DNA of 64,000 bases from Brevundimonas naejangsanensis (GCF_003627995.1 NZ_CP032707.1:186001-250000), one strand, 5' to 3'. Positions 26,794-36,177 are shown, counted from the stretch's first letter. Numbers and translations: made by a program. The notes: generated by a model not told the origin, from the sequence alone.

Positions 26794-28111
26794 CGGCTCG
26801 TCATCGTGAGGACGCGTGGCGATCGACTTCAGGGCGTGCAGCCAGCGGCCCGGCAACGCCCGGAGTTCGGGAACCCAGCGGCGGACATAGCGCCCGGCGG
26901 GGTCGAACTTCTCGCCCTGGGCCACCGGATTGAAGATGCGGAAATAGGGCGCGGCGTCGGCGCCGGACCCGGCGACCCACTGCCAGTTCTGCACATTGCT
27001 GGCCAGGTCGGCGTCCACCAAGGTGTCCCAGAACCAGGCCTCGCCCTCGCGCCAGTCGATCAGCAGATGCTTGACCAGGAAGGAGGCGACAGCCGGTCGC
27101 CCACAACTCCCGCATCCCCGCGTCGACCAGCGGATAGCCGGTGCGCCCCCGCTTCCACGCCGCCAGCCCCTCGGGGTCGGTCCGCCACGGCATGGCGTCG
27201 AACTCGGGCCGGAAGGCGCGCTCGGCCATGTAGGGGAACTGATGCAGCAGATGGGCCGAGAACTCGCGCCAGCCGACCTCGGCGACGAACTTGTCCGCCT
27301 GGGCGGGGGCGACGCGGCCCTGGGCGGCGGCGGCGCGGACAGCCCGCACCACGCTGCGCGGACTGATCTCGCCCCAGTGCAGGTGCGGCGACAGGGGCGA
27401 GGCGCCCCGGCGCTCCGGAACATCCCGGCCGACGGCGTAGTCCGCCAGGCCGCCCTCGAGGAAGGCGGACAGGGCCGCGGCGGCGCCCGCCTCGCCCGGC
27501 GTCCCGTCGAAGCCTTGCGACCAATCGGGCGCGGTCGGGTGCAGACCCCAGGCGTCGATGTCCTCGCCGGCCAGGCCCTCGGGCGTGGCCAGGGTTTCGG
27601 GCGCGGGCGTCGCCGGCCTGTCGGGCGCGGCCTGGAGCAGCGCCTTCAGGAAGGGGGTGAACACCCGGTAGGGCTTTCCAGCGCCGGTCAGCACGGCGCC
27701 CGGCCGGGCCAGCAGGCTGCCGTTGAAGCCGTGGCAGGCGATGCCCTCGGCCTTCAGGGCGTGGGCGATGTCGGCGTCGCGGATGAAGGCCTCCGGCTCG
27801 AACCGGCGGTTCATGAAGACCTGGTCGGCGCCCGTCTCGTCGATCAGGCGGCGCAGTTCGGCCTCGCTGTCGCCCCGCCGCAGGATGAGCCGGCCTCCGC
27901 ATCGCCCCAGCGCGGCGTCGAGGGCGGCGCCGGGTCGACGCCCTTCGCCGCCCTCGTCCAGGACATAGACCGGCAGGATCGGCCGCCCGGTGTCGATCGC
28001 GGCGGCCAGGGCCGGATTGTCCGCCAGCCTCAGGTCGCGGCGGAACCACAGGATGACGGGGCGCCCGCCCGGCGCGCGGCCGCGAAACTCATAGTCCATC
28101 TTCATCGCCAT
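26788..28111 (-). pseudogene. Deoxyribodipyrimidine photolyase, broken by a short deletion and frameshift
   Basis: The gene would encode a class I CPD photolyase using FAD and light to repair DNA. The N-terminal domain (VILWFRRDLRLADNPAL near 20-36) and the FAD domain ([49 protein letters not shown]) read in one frame down to about position 27091. The rest ([20 protein letters not shown]...[11 protein letters not shown]...RRWVPEL) continues in another frame to the stop at 26788. Between the two frames the highly conserved WMHNRVRM-type segment is missing, so 23-26 bases have been lost rather than a single base. The uninterrupted frame runs on past the break into 90 unrelated residues. The enzyme should be inactive unless the break is an assembly error. 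Confidence 0.88.
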
Positions 28112-28279
28112 GACGGCTCGCACAGCCGCCGGCCGACCGTGGGCGCGTTGGTCCCGATAATAGACTGATGGGATTGGCGTCGTCAGCAAACGTCGCGCCC
28201 GCTACTGACGGAACAGAGTTCCTCGTGACGCATTACTGCCACGATCGTCCGGCCGCCAACCGATGCTCGGGGGAACAGC

Positions 28280-29652
28280 ATGCCGCGTATCCTGGAAGTC
28301 ATTCTGACCCGCGCGGCGCGCCTGAGCCGGACGTTTTCGCGCGCCCTGCGTCGGGAAGACGGCAATGTCGGGCCGCTGGGCGCCCTCATGATCGTTCCCC
28401 TTCTGGGTGCGCTGAGCCTCGCGATCGAGGGGGGAACTGGTACCTGACCCAGCGCTCGATGCAGCATGCGGCGGACTCGGCCGCCCTGGCCGCGGCGACC
28501 AACGGCGACGTCGGCTATCTGATCGAGGCGCGGGCCGTCGGCGCCCGCTACGGCTACGCCAACGGCGCGCTCAACACGACGGTCGACGCCATCGACACCG
28601 CCGCCTGTCCGCCCCCCTCGACCGCGACCAACTGCTATCGGGTGACCATCAGCCGCCCGGTCCCCCTCTACATGATGGGCATCGTCGGCTTCTCGGGCGA
28701 CACCGCCATCGGCGACCGGCGCGCCCAGACGGTCAGGGCCCAGGCGGTCGCCCGGCCGCGCGGGCGCGGCGAGAACTATTGCCTGATCGGCCTGAGCTCC
28801 AGCGGAGAGGCGATCCGGATCAACGGCGGCCCGAACGTGGACCTGGCCGGCTGCGACATGTTCAGCAACAGCAACCTGCGCTGCAACGGCGCCAATTCGG
28901 ACAACGGCGTCTATTACGGCGACGCGGTCGGCACGTCGAACTGCGGCCAGGTGCAGCGCGGCGGCCAATCGCCGATCGTGGATCCTTTCGCGCAGCTGTC
29001 GGCCAATCCGCCGATCCCGGCGAACACCTGCGGCGCCTATCCCCAGGGCGCGAGCGGGCCGGTCCTGTCCACCTCGGAATCCTGGGCCTCGCCGGTCAAG
29101 AAGTGCGGCGACACCCGCCTGACCGCGGACGTCAACGTCACCGCGCCCAACAGCGTCCTGGTGGTGTACAACGGCAAACTGGACCTGAACGGCCACAAGC
29201 TGCAGACCTCGGGATCGGGCAGCCTGACGGTGATCTTCTCGGGCACGCGGACCCAAGGCGGCTCGACGACCTACAGCCACTTCCCGGCCAACTCGACGGG
29301 CACGGGCCGCCTCGACATCGCCGCGCCGAAGACCGGGGCGCTGAAAGGCGTGGCCATCCTTCAGGACGGCCGCCTGACAGGCAACAAGAACGACCTGGAC
29401 ATGGTCTACAAGGGCAATGATCCGACCCTGCTGATCCAGGGGCTGATCTATATGCCGAACGGCAATTTCCAGATTAACGGCGCGATCAACCACAAGACCG
29501 ACGGCCTGTCCTGCATCGGCATCGTGGCCAAGACCATCCTGGTCAGCGGCACGGGCAGCATCTTCGACAACCCGACCTCCGAATGCCGCGAGGCGGGACT
29601 GGAGTTGCCCGCCGTGCCCGGCACGGCCAACCGGCTGAGGCTGGTGCAATGA
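28280..29652 (+). pseudogene. tadG: TadG-like pilus assembly protein, frameshifted at a G6 tract
   Basis: From the ATG at 28280 the product starts with a TadE/G-type membrane anchor (DGNVGPLGALMIVPLLGALSLAIEGG) but stops after 55 codons at 28445-28447. One base out of frame the protein continues exactly as expected (NWYLTQRSMQHAADSAALAAATNG) to 29652. The break falls on six G at 28429-28434; seven G would restore a protein of about 457 residues. The long C-terminal part is secreted and cysteine-bearing. Causes could be a sequencing undercall, a real mutation, slipped-strand phase variation or ribosomal slippage on G-GGG-GGA. The next gene overlaps its stop, and the whole unit belongs to the Tad pilus locus. 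Confidence 0.82.
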
Positions 29653-30224
29653 GGGGGCGCGGAGGCCTGCGGCACGGACGGGACGGCGCAGCCGGGGTCG
29701 AATTCGCCCTATGGCTCAGCGTGCTGACCATCCCCATCCTGAACGTCATCGACATCGGGCTCTACGTCCATCGGCGCATGCAGGTCGAGGAGGCCGCCCA
29801 GGTCGCCGCCCAGATGATCTGGGAGACCTGCGACACGCGCGCCAAGCTGCCCGCCACGGATGCGACGCGCTGTCCGCTGCTGACGGCGCCGACCAACCGC
29901 ATCCTGGCGGCGGCGCAAAGCACGTCCCTGGGCGCCGCAGTCCAGTTGCGCAATCCGGATGAGCCGGACGCTCCGATTCAGCGGGTCGGCGTGACCGAAG
30001 GTTATTTCTGCATCACCCCCTCGGGCGATCGACAGCAGGTGGCCGCGCCGCCCGCCGCCCGCCCGGCGGATTGCACTTCCGTCGGCGGTGCCGCGACGAC
30101 CGTGCCGGGCGACTACGTCACCGTGACCGTCTCCTATCCCTACGCCCCGCTGTTCAACGGCGTAAGCCTGGGCGGCATGCTGACCACGCCGATCGTGAGA
30201 ACCTCGACCATGAGGCTGGACTGA
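29649..30224 (+). CDS. tadE: TadE-like pseudopilin (first copy)
   Basis: A 191-residue protein with a short basic N-terminus, then GAAGVEFALWLSVLTIPILNVI near 13-34: a glycine followed by a Glu-5 type hydrophobic segment, as in TadE pseudopilins cleaved by the Tad prepilin peptidase. The remainder is a periplasmic domain with paired cysteines. The ATG at 29649 overlaps the TadG stop and is preferred to an earlier in-frame start inside tadG. It is expected to help assemble the Flp pilus in the inner membrane. Confidence 0.85.
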   Translation: MRGRGGLRHGRDGAAGVEFALWLSVLTIPILNVIDIGLYVHRRMQVEEAAQVAAQMIWETCDTRAKLPATDATRCPLLTAPTNRILAAAQSTSLGAAVQLRNPDEPDAPIQRVGVTEGYFCITPSGDRQQVAAPPAARPADCTSVGGAATTVPGDYVTVTVSYPYAPLFNGVSLGGMLTTPIVRTSTMRLD

Positions 30225-30610
30225 TGCGCCCGCGCGCCGCGCGTCGGCCGGTCGGGGATCGCTGCGGCGCCTCGGCCGTCGAGTTCGCCCTGGTCGCCCC
30301 GGCCTTCCTGGCCCTGACCATCGGCTCGATCTACATGGCCATGCTGGTGTTCGCCTACGCCAACCTGCAGAGCACGGCGCAGGAAGCGGCGCGCTGCGCC
30401 TCGGTGCGGACGGCCGTCTGCTTCGACCAGACCAGCGTCGCGGCCTTCGCCAACGGTCGCTATCGCGGCCTCGGCGTGAGCCCCGTCTTCACCTACGCCA
30501 TCGCGCCGTGCGGCCACCGCGTGACCGCGTCGGGGTCGCTGACCCTGATCAGCGGCCTGCCCGGCGCCGGGGGCGTAAGCCCGTTCACCGTGACGGCCTG
30601 CCATCCCTGA
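30224..30610 (+). CDS. tadE: TadE-like pseudopilin (second copy)
   Basis: A 128-residue protein with the TadE signature GASAVEFALVAPAFLALTIGS near 14-34 and a small periplasmic domain with four cysteines. The ATG at 30224 overlaps the stop of the preceding copy as TGATG, so tadG, tadE and this gene form one translationally coupled unit. Two TadE-like proteins plus TadG is the usual minor-pilin set of Tad systems; which one corresponds to TadF is not resolved. Confidence 0.85.
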   Translation: MRPRAARRPVGDRCGASAVEFALVAPAFLALTIGSIYMAMLVFAYANLQSTAQEAARCASVRTAVCFDQTSVAAFANGRYRGLGVSPVFTYAIAPCGHRVTASGSLTLISGLPGAGGVSPFTVTACHP

Positions 30611-30680
30611 CGCCGCGAGCGAGCATCCCCGTCAATCGCGGTTATCAGCTTCTTAACCGCCCCAGCCGTCTCATCCGACC

Positions 30681-31658
30681 ATGCAGCAGACGTCGCCCCA
30701 CCTGGCGCTGGAAGTCCGCGGCCTCGCGCATCGCTACAGCGGCGGTCGCGGCGTGACCGAGGTGTCGATCGGCGTGCCGCGCGGGTCGATCACCGGCTTC
30801 ATCGGCGTCAACGGGGCAGGCAAGAGCACCACCCTGCGCTGCGTCCTCGGCCTGCTGTCGCCGCACGCGGGCGAGATCCGGCTGTTCGGCGGCCCCGCCG
30901 ACGCGGCGCGGCGGCGGCGGGTCGGCTTCCTGCCCGAGGAGCGCGGCCTGTTCGCGCGCGACCGCGCGCGCGACGTCATCGCCTTCAACGCCCGCCTGAA
31001 GGGCATGGAGCGCAAGGCCGCGCTGGCGGCCGCCGACCGGCTGCTGGGCCGCATCGGCCTGGGCGGGCGCGAGCGGGCGCGCATCGAAACCCTGTCCAAG
31101 GGCAACGCCCAGCGGGTCCAGCTGCTGTGCGCCCTGGCCCACGGCCCGGAGCTGCTGGTGCTGGACGAGCCGCTGTCGGGGCTGGACCCCATCGCCCAGA
31201 GCGAAATCCTGTCGCTGTTCGCCGAGTTTCGCGCCGGCGGCGGCGCCATCCTGTTCTCGACCCACTCCATGGCGGCCGCCGAGGCGATCTGCGACCGGGT
31301 GGTCATCCTGTCGAACGGCCGCACCGTGTTCGAGGGCGCGGTGGCCGAGGCCGCGGCCCTGGCGCCGCACGGCGCGATCGTGGTGACCGACGACGACGCC
31401 GGCCTGATCGCCGCCGCCGACGCCGTCGGCGGGCGCACCCTGCCGCTCGGGCGGACGACGGTGCGCCTGGGGGCGGCGACGCGCTGGCAGGTCGCCCTGC
31501 CGCAGGACGTGACGCCTCCGGTCCTGATGCGCGCCCTGTCGGAGCGCTCCGTGCCGATCTTCGCCTTCGAGCCCATTCGCCAGGATCTCGAGGGCGCCTT
31601 CTGGAGCCTGACCCGGGCCCCGGACGCCGCCCGCGCGCCTGACCGGCGGGCGGCATGA
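30681..31658 (+). CDS. ABC-2 type transporter ATP-binding protein (NatA-like)
   Basis: A 325-residue ATPase that powers an ABC-2 exporter. Seen: Walker A GVNGAGKST near 42-50, signature LSKGNAQRVQ near 138-147, Walker B LLVLDEPLSGLDP near 157-169, and a 100-residue C-terminal domain typical of DrrA/NatA proteins. Its stop overlaps the permease start by four bases. It lies inside the tad locus, between tadE and flp, on the same strand and 70 bp after tadE. Whether it serves the pilus or is an unrelated passenger is unclear. Confidence 0.92.
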   Translation: MQQTSPHLALEVRGLAHRYSGGRGVTEVSIGVPRGSITGFIGVNGAGKSTTLRCVLGLLSPHAGEIRLFGGPADAARRRRVGFLPEERGLFARDRARDVIAFNARLKGMERKAALAAADRLLGRIGLGGRERARIETLSKGNAQRVQLLCALAHGPELLVLDEPLSGLDPIAQSEILSLFAEFRAGGGAILFSTHSMAAAEAICDRVVILSNGRTVFEGAVAEAAALAPHGAIVVTDDDAGLIAAADAVGGRTLPLGRTTVRLGAATRWQVALPQDVTPPVLMRALSERSVPIFAFEPIRQDLEGAFWSLTRAPDAARAPDRRAA

Positions 31659-32842
31659 GCGGGCCTGTCCGGCTCATCGCCGAGCGCGAGTTCCGGACCT
31701 ATGTCGCCACGGCCAGCTTCTGGATCGCCCTGCTGGTCGGTCCCGTCCTCATGGCCCTGGCGGCGGGTCTGCTGGCGGCCTCGGCCGCGCCGACCGCGCC
31801 GGCGCCGATCCACGTGGTCGCCGACGCCCCCGCCCTGGCCCGCGTGACGGCCGCCGCGCTGGAGGAGGTCGTCGGGCTGGACGGGCGCGCCGCCGTGGTC
31901 CGCATCGGCCCGCCGCCCGCCTCGCCGACGCCGCCTCTGACCATCCAGGTGCGCCGCACCGGCCCGGCTGAGGTCGAGCTGGCCCAGTCCGGCGCCCCGG
32001 CCCTGGGGCCGCTGCCGTGGCGCCTGCTGACGCGCACGGTCGAGCGCGACGTGGCGCGCGGCGTCCTCGCCGCCTCGCCCCCGCCCCGGCCGGAGGCGGC
32101 GCCGCCGCCGGGGGACTCGCCGCCTTCCGTGGGCGCGGCGGCGGCGCTGGGGCGCTTCGCCCTGGTGCTGACGCTGTGGATGACCCTGACCGGGTCGCTG
32201 GGAATGTTGCTTCAGGCAGTCGTCCGTGAACGCGGCAACCGGTCGCTGGAAAGCCTGCTGGCCTCGGTGCGCCCCATGCAGATCGTGCTGGGCAAGGTGG
32301 TCGGCGTGGGGGCCGTGTCGCTGCTGGTGCTCGGCGCCTGGCTGGGCTCGGCGGCGGCCCTCGCCATGCTGGCGCCGGGCGTGCGGCAAGCGGGCGGCGC
32401 CGGGCTGGCCGACAGCCTGGGCGATCCGGTGTCCCTGGTCCGCGCCGCGGCGATCTACCTGCTGGCCTTCGCCTTCTATGGGCTGCTGACCGTGGCGGTC
32501 GGCGCGCGGGCCCGCGATGCGGCCTCGGCCCAGAACCTGACCCGTCCGCTGTTCGGCCTGTTGCTGGCGACCTTCTTCGTCGCCCTTGCTGTCCCGCTCG
32601 GCGCGGGCGATCGCCTGGACTGGCTGTTGTGGGTTCCGCCCTTCACGCCCTTCGTGCTGCTGACCAAGGCGCCGGGCGCCCTGCCCCTGGTTCAGGAGGT
32701 CGCCGCCTGCGTCCTGCTGGCGATCGGCGCCGTCCTGGCGGGCCGGGCCGCCGCACAAGGGCTGGCGGCGCAGCCGATCGAACGGCGTCGCCAGATCATC
32801 GGCCGCCGCGCCGAAGACCGCGACCCGGCCTCCATCCCCTAG
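31655..32842 (+). CDS. ABC-2 type transporter permease (NatB-like)
   Basis: A 395-residue membrane protein: an N-terminal segment (FWIALLVGPVLMALAAGLLAAS near 21-42), a soluble proline-rich periplasmic domain, then about five further membrane segments between 160 and 380 (ALVLTLWMTLTGSLGMLL, LLVLGAWLGSAAALAML and others). This is the NatB/YhaP arrangement for export of ions or small compounds, with the preceding ATPase as partner. A RERGNRSLESLLASVRP coupling segment is visible near 189-205. Confidence 0.9.
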   Translation: MSGPVRLIAEREFRTYVATASFWIALLVGPVLMALAAGLLAASAAPTAPAPIHVVADAPALARVTAAALEEVVGLDGRAAVVRIGPPPASPTPPLTIQVRRTGPAEVELAQSGAPALGPLPWRLLTRTVERDVARGVLAASPPPRPEAAPPPGDSPPSVGAAAALGRFALVLTLWMTLTGSLGMLLQAVVRERGNRSLESLLASVRPMQIVLGKVVGVGAVSLLVLGAWLGSAAALAMLAPGVRQAGGAGLADSLGDPVSLVRAAAIYLLAFAFYGLLTVAVGARARDAASAQNLTRPLFGLLLATFFVALAVPLGAGDRLDWLLWVPPFTPFVLLTKAPGALPLVQEVAACVLLAIGAVLAGRAAAQGLAAQPIERRRQIIGRRAEDRDPASIP

Positions 32843-33166
32843 ACCGCCGCCGCGACGCCTCGCGCCACGACGATGACGCGCATCTCAATAGTTGAGACGC
32901 CGAATTCATGGCCTCCGCGCATCGATCGGCTGACAAAACAAGCTTGGCAGTAGAAATTAATGTTTTCGGATGGAACCAAATCACGAGTTGCTAATACGCG
33001 TAGAAGACGAAAACTTGGCGTTAACTATCTATTAGGGTTTACACTTGGTAAAAGCGGTGCTTTAAAAACAGTCACGGTAGGCGATAGGACCGCCTGTCCC
33101 TCACCGGAATGGTAAGCGACCCGCGTCCCAGGGTCGGATTCTCAATCTGATGAAGGAGACACTCCC
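32843..33166 (+). other. flp promoter region (324 bp, no gene)
   Basis: This gap is clearly richer in A+T than its surroundings from about 32935 to 33080. It holds a perfect inverted repeat TCTCAA-TAG-TTGAGA at 32883-32897 just after the permease gene, a CtrA-like box at 33021-33035, and an AAGGAG ribosome site for the pilin at about 33151. No ORF or RNA gene was recognised. Confidence 0.6.
33021..33035. promoter_or_regulatory. CtrA-like box upstream of flp pilin
   Basis: TTAA-CTATCTA-TTAG matches the CtrA consensus TTAA-N7-TTAA with one mismatch, 132 bp before the pilin ATG. CtrA controls pilus genes in Caulobacter, so cell-cycle control is likely. Confidence 0.55.
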
Positions 33167-33349
33167 ATGAGCAAGCTCATGTCCTATCTGGCTGACGAAA
33201 ACGGCGCCTCGGCCGCCGAATACGCCCTCATCCTGGCCATCGTCGGCGTCGGCATCGCCGTCGCGGCGATCGCGCTGGGCGGCAGCATCAGCGACGCCAT
33301 GACCCGCGCCAAGGAATGCATCGACACGAACGGCGGCACCTGCTCCTGA
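33167..33349 (+). CDS. flp: Flp family type IVb pilin
   Basis: A 60-residue pilin precursor. Seen: a short leader ending ENG, then the type IVb processing motif ASAAEYALILAIVG with the Glu-Tyr pair at positions 5-6 after the cut, and a single hydrophobic helix that packs the pilus core. The C-terminus carries two cysteines (KECIDTNGGTCS) that may form a disulfide loop. AAGGAG precedes the ATG by about 9 nt and a strong terminator follows, so the major pilin is made from its own short transcript, as in Caulobacter pilA. Confidence 0.95.
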   Translation: MSKLMSYLADENGASAAEYALILAIVGVGIAVAAIALGGSISDAMTRAKECIDTNGGTCS

Positions 33350-33359
33350 CAGCGAGATT

Positions 33360-33392
33360 ACGGCCCGCGGCTTCGGCCCGGGCCGTATTTTT
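33360..33392 (+). terminator. Rho-independent terminator after flp
   Basis: ACGGCCCG...CGGGCCGT forms the outer stem with an inner CGGCTTCGG loop, followed by ATTTTT. It separates the abundant pilin message from cpaB. Confidence 0.88.
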
Positions 33393-33504
33393 CCTAGTCC
33401 GTTCGCGTGCTTATCGGTTTGGTAACAGTCCTAAACGATCCTTGTTCACTGAGGACAGTTGAACAACGGATGCCCTAGACCTCGTTTCGGGGGAGCGGTC
33501 GGCC

Positions 33505-34395
33505 ATGTCCACCTCAACGCGATCTCTGGTCGCCCTTCTGGCGGCGGTCCTGATGGGACTGGTCGTCGTCGTCCTTGTCCGCGGATACGTCAACTCGACC
33601 CGGTCGACGCCGGCCCAACAGGCCGCGAACACCGCCGCCGTGCCCGTCGTGGTCGCCGCGGGACCCATTCCGCGCGGAACCCAGCTGACGCCCGCCATGC
33701 TCAAGGTCGTCCATTTCCCCGCCGACGCCGCCCCGGACGGATCTTTCGGCTCTACTCAGGCTTTACTCGCGGATACAGAACCGAGGCGCGCCCTGCGCCC
33801 GCTGTCGCCCAATGAACCCATCCTCAGCAACCGGGTGTCCAGCTCGACCACGCGCCTGAACCTGTCGGCCGCGCTGGGCGACGGGATGCGCGCCGTCAGC
33901 GTGCGCGTCAACGACGTCGCCGGGGTCGGCGGCTTCGTCCTGCCGGGCGATCGGGTCGACGTCCTGCTGACCCGCGCGGCCGAGGGCGACAAGCCCGCGA
34001 TCACCCAGGTCCTGGCCGAGAACGTCATGGTCCTGGGCGTCGACCAGTCGGACGACGACGAGGCGGACAAGCCCGTCGTGGCGCGGGCCGTCACCCTGGA
34101 GGTGTCGCCCGACCAGGCCCAGACCATCTCCCTGGGCGGGGTCGTGGGCACGGTGTCGCTGTCGCTGCGCCGGATCGAGGACGGGGCGCTGCAGTCGCCC
34201 GCAATGATCACCACCGCCGACCTGGGCCTGCCCGGGCGCCGCGCGGTCTTCACGCCGGTCGCCGCGACCTACGCCTCCGCGCCGCGCGCCCGACCGGCGC
34301 GGTCGCCTTCGCCGAGCGCCCCGCGCGGCCCGGCGCCGGTCGAGATCAAGGTCACCCGCGGCACGGAAACGTCCGCATATTCCGTCGGCTTCTAA
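33505..34395 (+). CDS. cpaB: Flp pilus assembly protein CpaB/RcpC
   Basis: A 296-residue periplasmic protein anchored by an N-terminal helix (LVALLAAVLMGLVVVVLVRGY near 8-28). Seen: the SAF domain near 45-110 (VVAAGPIPRGTQLTPAMLKV) and the RcpC region SVRVNDVAGVGGFVLPGDRVDVLL near 132-155. The C-terminal 60 residues are proline and arginine rich. It works with the CpaC secretin at the outer membrane and lies 14 bp upstream of cpaC. Confidence 0.94.
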   Translation: MSTSTRSLVALLAAVLMGLVVVVLVRGYVNSTRSTPAQQAANTAAVPVVVAAGPIPRGTQLTPAMLKVVHFPADAAPDGSFGSTQALLADTEPRRALRPLSPNEPILSNRVSSSTTRLNLSAALGDGMRAVSVRVNDVAGVGGFVLPGDRVDVLLTRAAEGDKPAITQVLAENVMVLGVDQSDDDEADKPVVARAVTLEVSPDQAQTISLGGVVGTVSLSLRRIEDGALQSPAMITTADLGLPGRRAVFTPVAATYASAPRARPARSPSPSAPRGPAPVEIKVTRGTETSAYSVGF

Positions 34396-34409
34396 CGAGA
34401 GGCGGGGGC

Positions 34410-35873
34410 ATGAAAAGCCACAACGCACACGCTATCCAGCACCGCGCCGGCCGCCTCGCGGCCGCCGCCGCCTCCGCCCTTCTGCTGGGCCTGACCGGCC
34501 TGGCGGCCGAGGCCGCGGCCCAGGACCGCCCGACGCCCTACCCGGCGATGGAGGACCGGCAATCCGGGGAACTGTTCCTCAGCCCCGGCGCCGCCCGCAC
34601 CGTCGACGTGCCAGAGGGCTACACGGCCCTGATGATCGGCGACGCCGAGATCGCCGACGTCATGCCCCTGAACAGCCGTTCGGTTCATGTGGTGGCCAAG
34701 AAGATGGGCTCCACCACCCTGACCGTCCGGGGCGCCGGCGGCCGGGCGATGGCCAACATGGCGATCACGGTCGGCCCGGACGTCAACGGTCTGAAGCAGC
34801 GGATCCATGAGATCCTGCCCGCCGAGACCCGCGTCGCGATCCGCGCCTCGAACGAGTCCATCGTCCTGTCCGGCCCGGTGGGCAGCCCCGTCGCCCTCGG
34901 CCAGATCATGACCCTGGCCGAAAGCTACGCGCCCGGCCATGTGGTGAACCTGATGTCGGTCGAGGGCACTCAGCAGGTGATGCTGAACGTGCGCTTCGCC
35001 GAGATGCGCTCGTCGACGGCCCGCGACCTGCGCCTGAACGTCAAGCGCGACCCGACCGGCGGCAACCCGTCGCTGGACATCACCACCGGAGACACCCTGA
35101 CGGCCACGGCGGGGAACCTGCTGCGGACCTTCGGCAAGGCCTCCCTGGTGTTCAGCGCCGGGGACGGCGACCTGACCCTGCTGTTCGACGCCCTGGAGAC
35201 GCGCGGCCTGGTCAAGACGCTGGCCGAGCCCAATCTGGTCGCCATGTCGGGCGACACCGCCAGCTTCCTGGCGGGCGGCGAGTTCCCCATCCCCGTCGCC
35301 GTCGACACCCAGCGCGCCAACGGCCCCAACGTCACGATCGAGTTCAAGCAGTTCGGCGTCTCCCTGGCCTTCACGCCGACCATCCTGGCCGACGGCATGA
35401 TCAACCTGGTCGTCGCCCCGGAGGTGTCGAGCATCGACCCGTCGGTGTCGATCACCAACGGCGGCATCATCATCCCCGGCCTGCGCGTCAGCCGGGCGAA
35501 CACCACCGTCGAACTGCGCGACGGCGAATCCTTCACCATCGCCGGCCTGCTGCGCAACGACTACCAGAACCAGATCCGCCAGTTCCCCTTCCTGGGCGAC
35601 CTGCCGATCATCGGCGCCCTGTTCAAGTCGACGGGCTTCCAGCGCGACGAGACCGAACTGGTGATCGTGGTGACGCCGCATCTGGTCACCCCCCGGCGCG
35701 GACGCCTGCAGACCGCCGCCGACAACTACATCCCTCCGTCGGACTTCGAGCTCTTCCTGCTGGGACGTCAGACGGGTTCGGCCGGCTCCGTCCGCCCCGA
35801 AGACCGGGTCCTGCTCCGCTCGGCGCCGGGCGCGGGCGGCATCGAAGGGCCGCACGGCCATGTCCTCTACTAA
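34410..35873 (+). CDS. cpaC: Flp pilus secretin CpaC/RcpA
   Basis: A 487-residue outer-membrane secretin that forms the pilus exit pore. Seen: a signal peptide to about residue 37, the N-terminal pilus domain (MIGDAEIADVMPLNSRSVHVVAKK near 76-99), a BON-like segment, and the secretin domain from about 240 with LAEPNLVAMSGDTASFLAGGEFPIPV and the late FLGDLPIIGALFKSTGF near 396-412. The length fits the family. It sits between cpaB and the small lipoprotein. Confidence 0.95.
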   Translation: MKSHNAHAIQHRAGRLAAAAASALLLGLTGLAAEAAAQDRPTPYPAMEDRQSGELFLSPGAARTVDVPEGYTALMIGDAEIADVMPLNSRSVHVVAKKMGSTTLTVRGAGGRAMANMAITVGPDVNGLKQRIHEILPAETRVAIRASNESIVLSGPVGSPVALGQIMTLAESYAPGHVVNLMSVEGTQQVMLNVRFAEMRSSTARDLRLNVKRDPTGGNPSLDITTGDTLTATAGNLLRTFGKASLVFSAGDGDLTLLFDALETRGLVKTLAEPNLVAMSGDTASFLAGGEFPIPVAVDTQRANGPNVTIEFKQFGVSLAFTPTILADGMINLVVAPEVSSIDPSVSITNGGIIIPGLRVSRANTTVELRDGESFTIAGLLRNDYQNQIRQFPFLGDLPIIGALFKSTGFQRDETELVIVVTPHLVTPRRGRLQTAADNYIPPSDFELFLLGRQTGSAGSVRPEDRVLLRSAPGAGGIEGPHGHVLY

Positions 35874-35883
35874 GGCGCTCGCC

Positions 35884-36177
35884 ATGACCCCTGCCCCCAG
35901 CCTCATCGCCCGCGCCGCCCTGGCGGCGGCCCTGCTCGCGCCGCTCGCGGCCTGCACCCAGAGCCAGATGCACGTCACGCCGGACCTCGGCGTCGCGCTG
36001 AACGCCGCCCTGGCCGCTCAGATCGCCGATCCGGACGCCCAATATCCGGCAGGTCCGCCGAACGCCGACGGCTCCCGGGTGGGGCTGGCGCAGGCGCGCT
36101 ATCGCACCGGGACCGTCATCCCGCCCCGCGTGGTCGACACCACCGCCATCCGCGCGACGACAGGTTCGCCCCGCTAA
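35884..36177 (+). CDS. Small lipoprotein in the CpaD position
   Basis: A 97-residue predicted lipoprotein with hydrophobic leader and lipobox LAAC near 21-24, then an unstructured-looking stretch. It occupies the place of cpaD between cpaC and cpaE but is less than half the usual CpaD length of about 200 residues, and I cannot recognise the CpaD domain. It may be a reduced CpaD or an unrelated pilotin for the secretin. The ATG at 35884 is preferred over 35860, which overlaps cpaC, because it starts the leader and follows AAGG at about 10 nt. Confidence 0.75.
   Translation: MTPAPSLIARAALAAALLAPLAACTQSQMHVTPDLGVALNAALAAQIADPDAQYPAGPPNADGSRVGLAQARYRTGTVIPPRVVDTTAIRATTGSPR

Noticed and set aside
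26788..28111. Programmed frameshift in the photolyase
   Set aside because: No slippery tract lies at the junction, and a conserved segment of eight or nine residues is missing, so a simple slip would not restore the protein.
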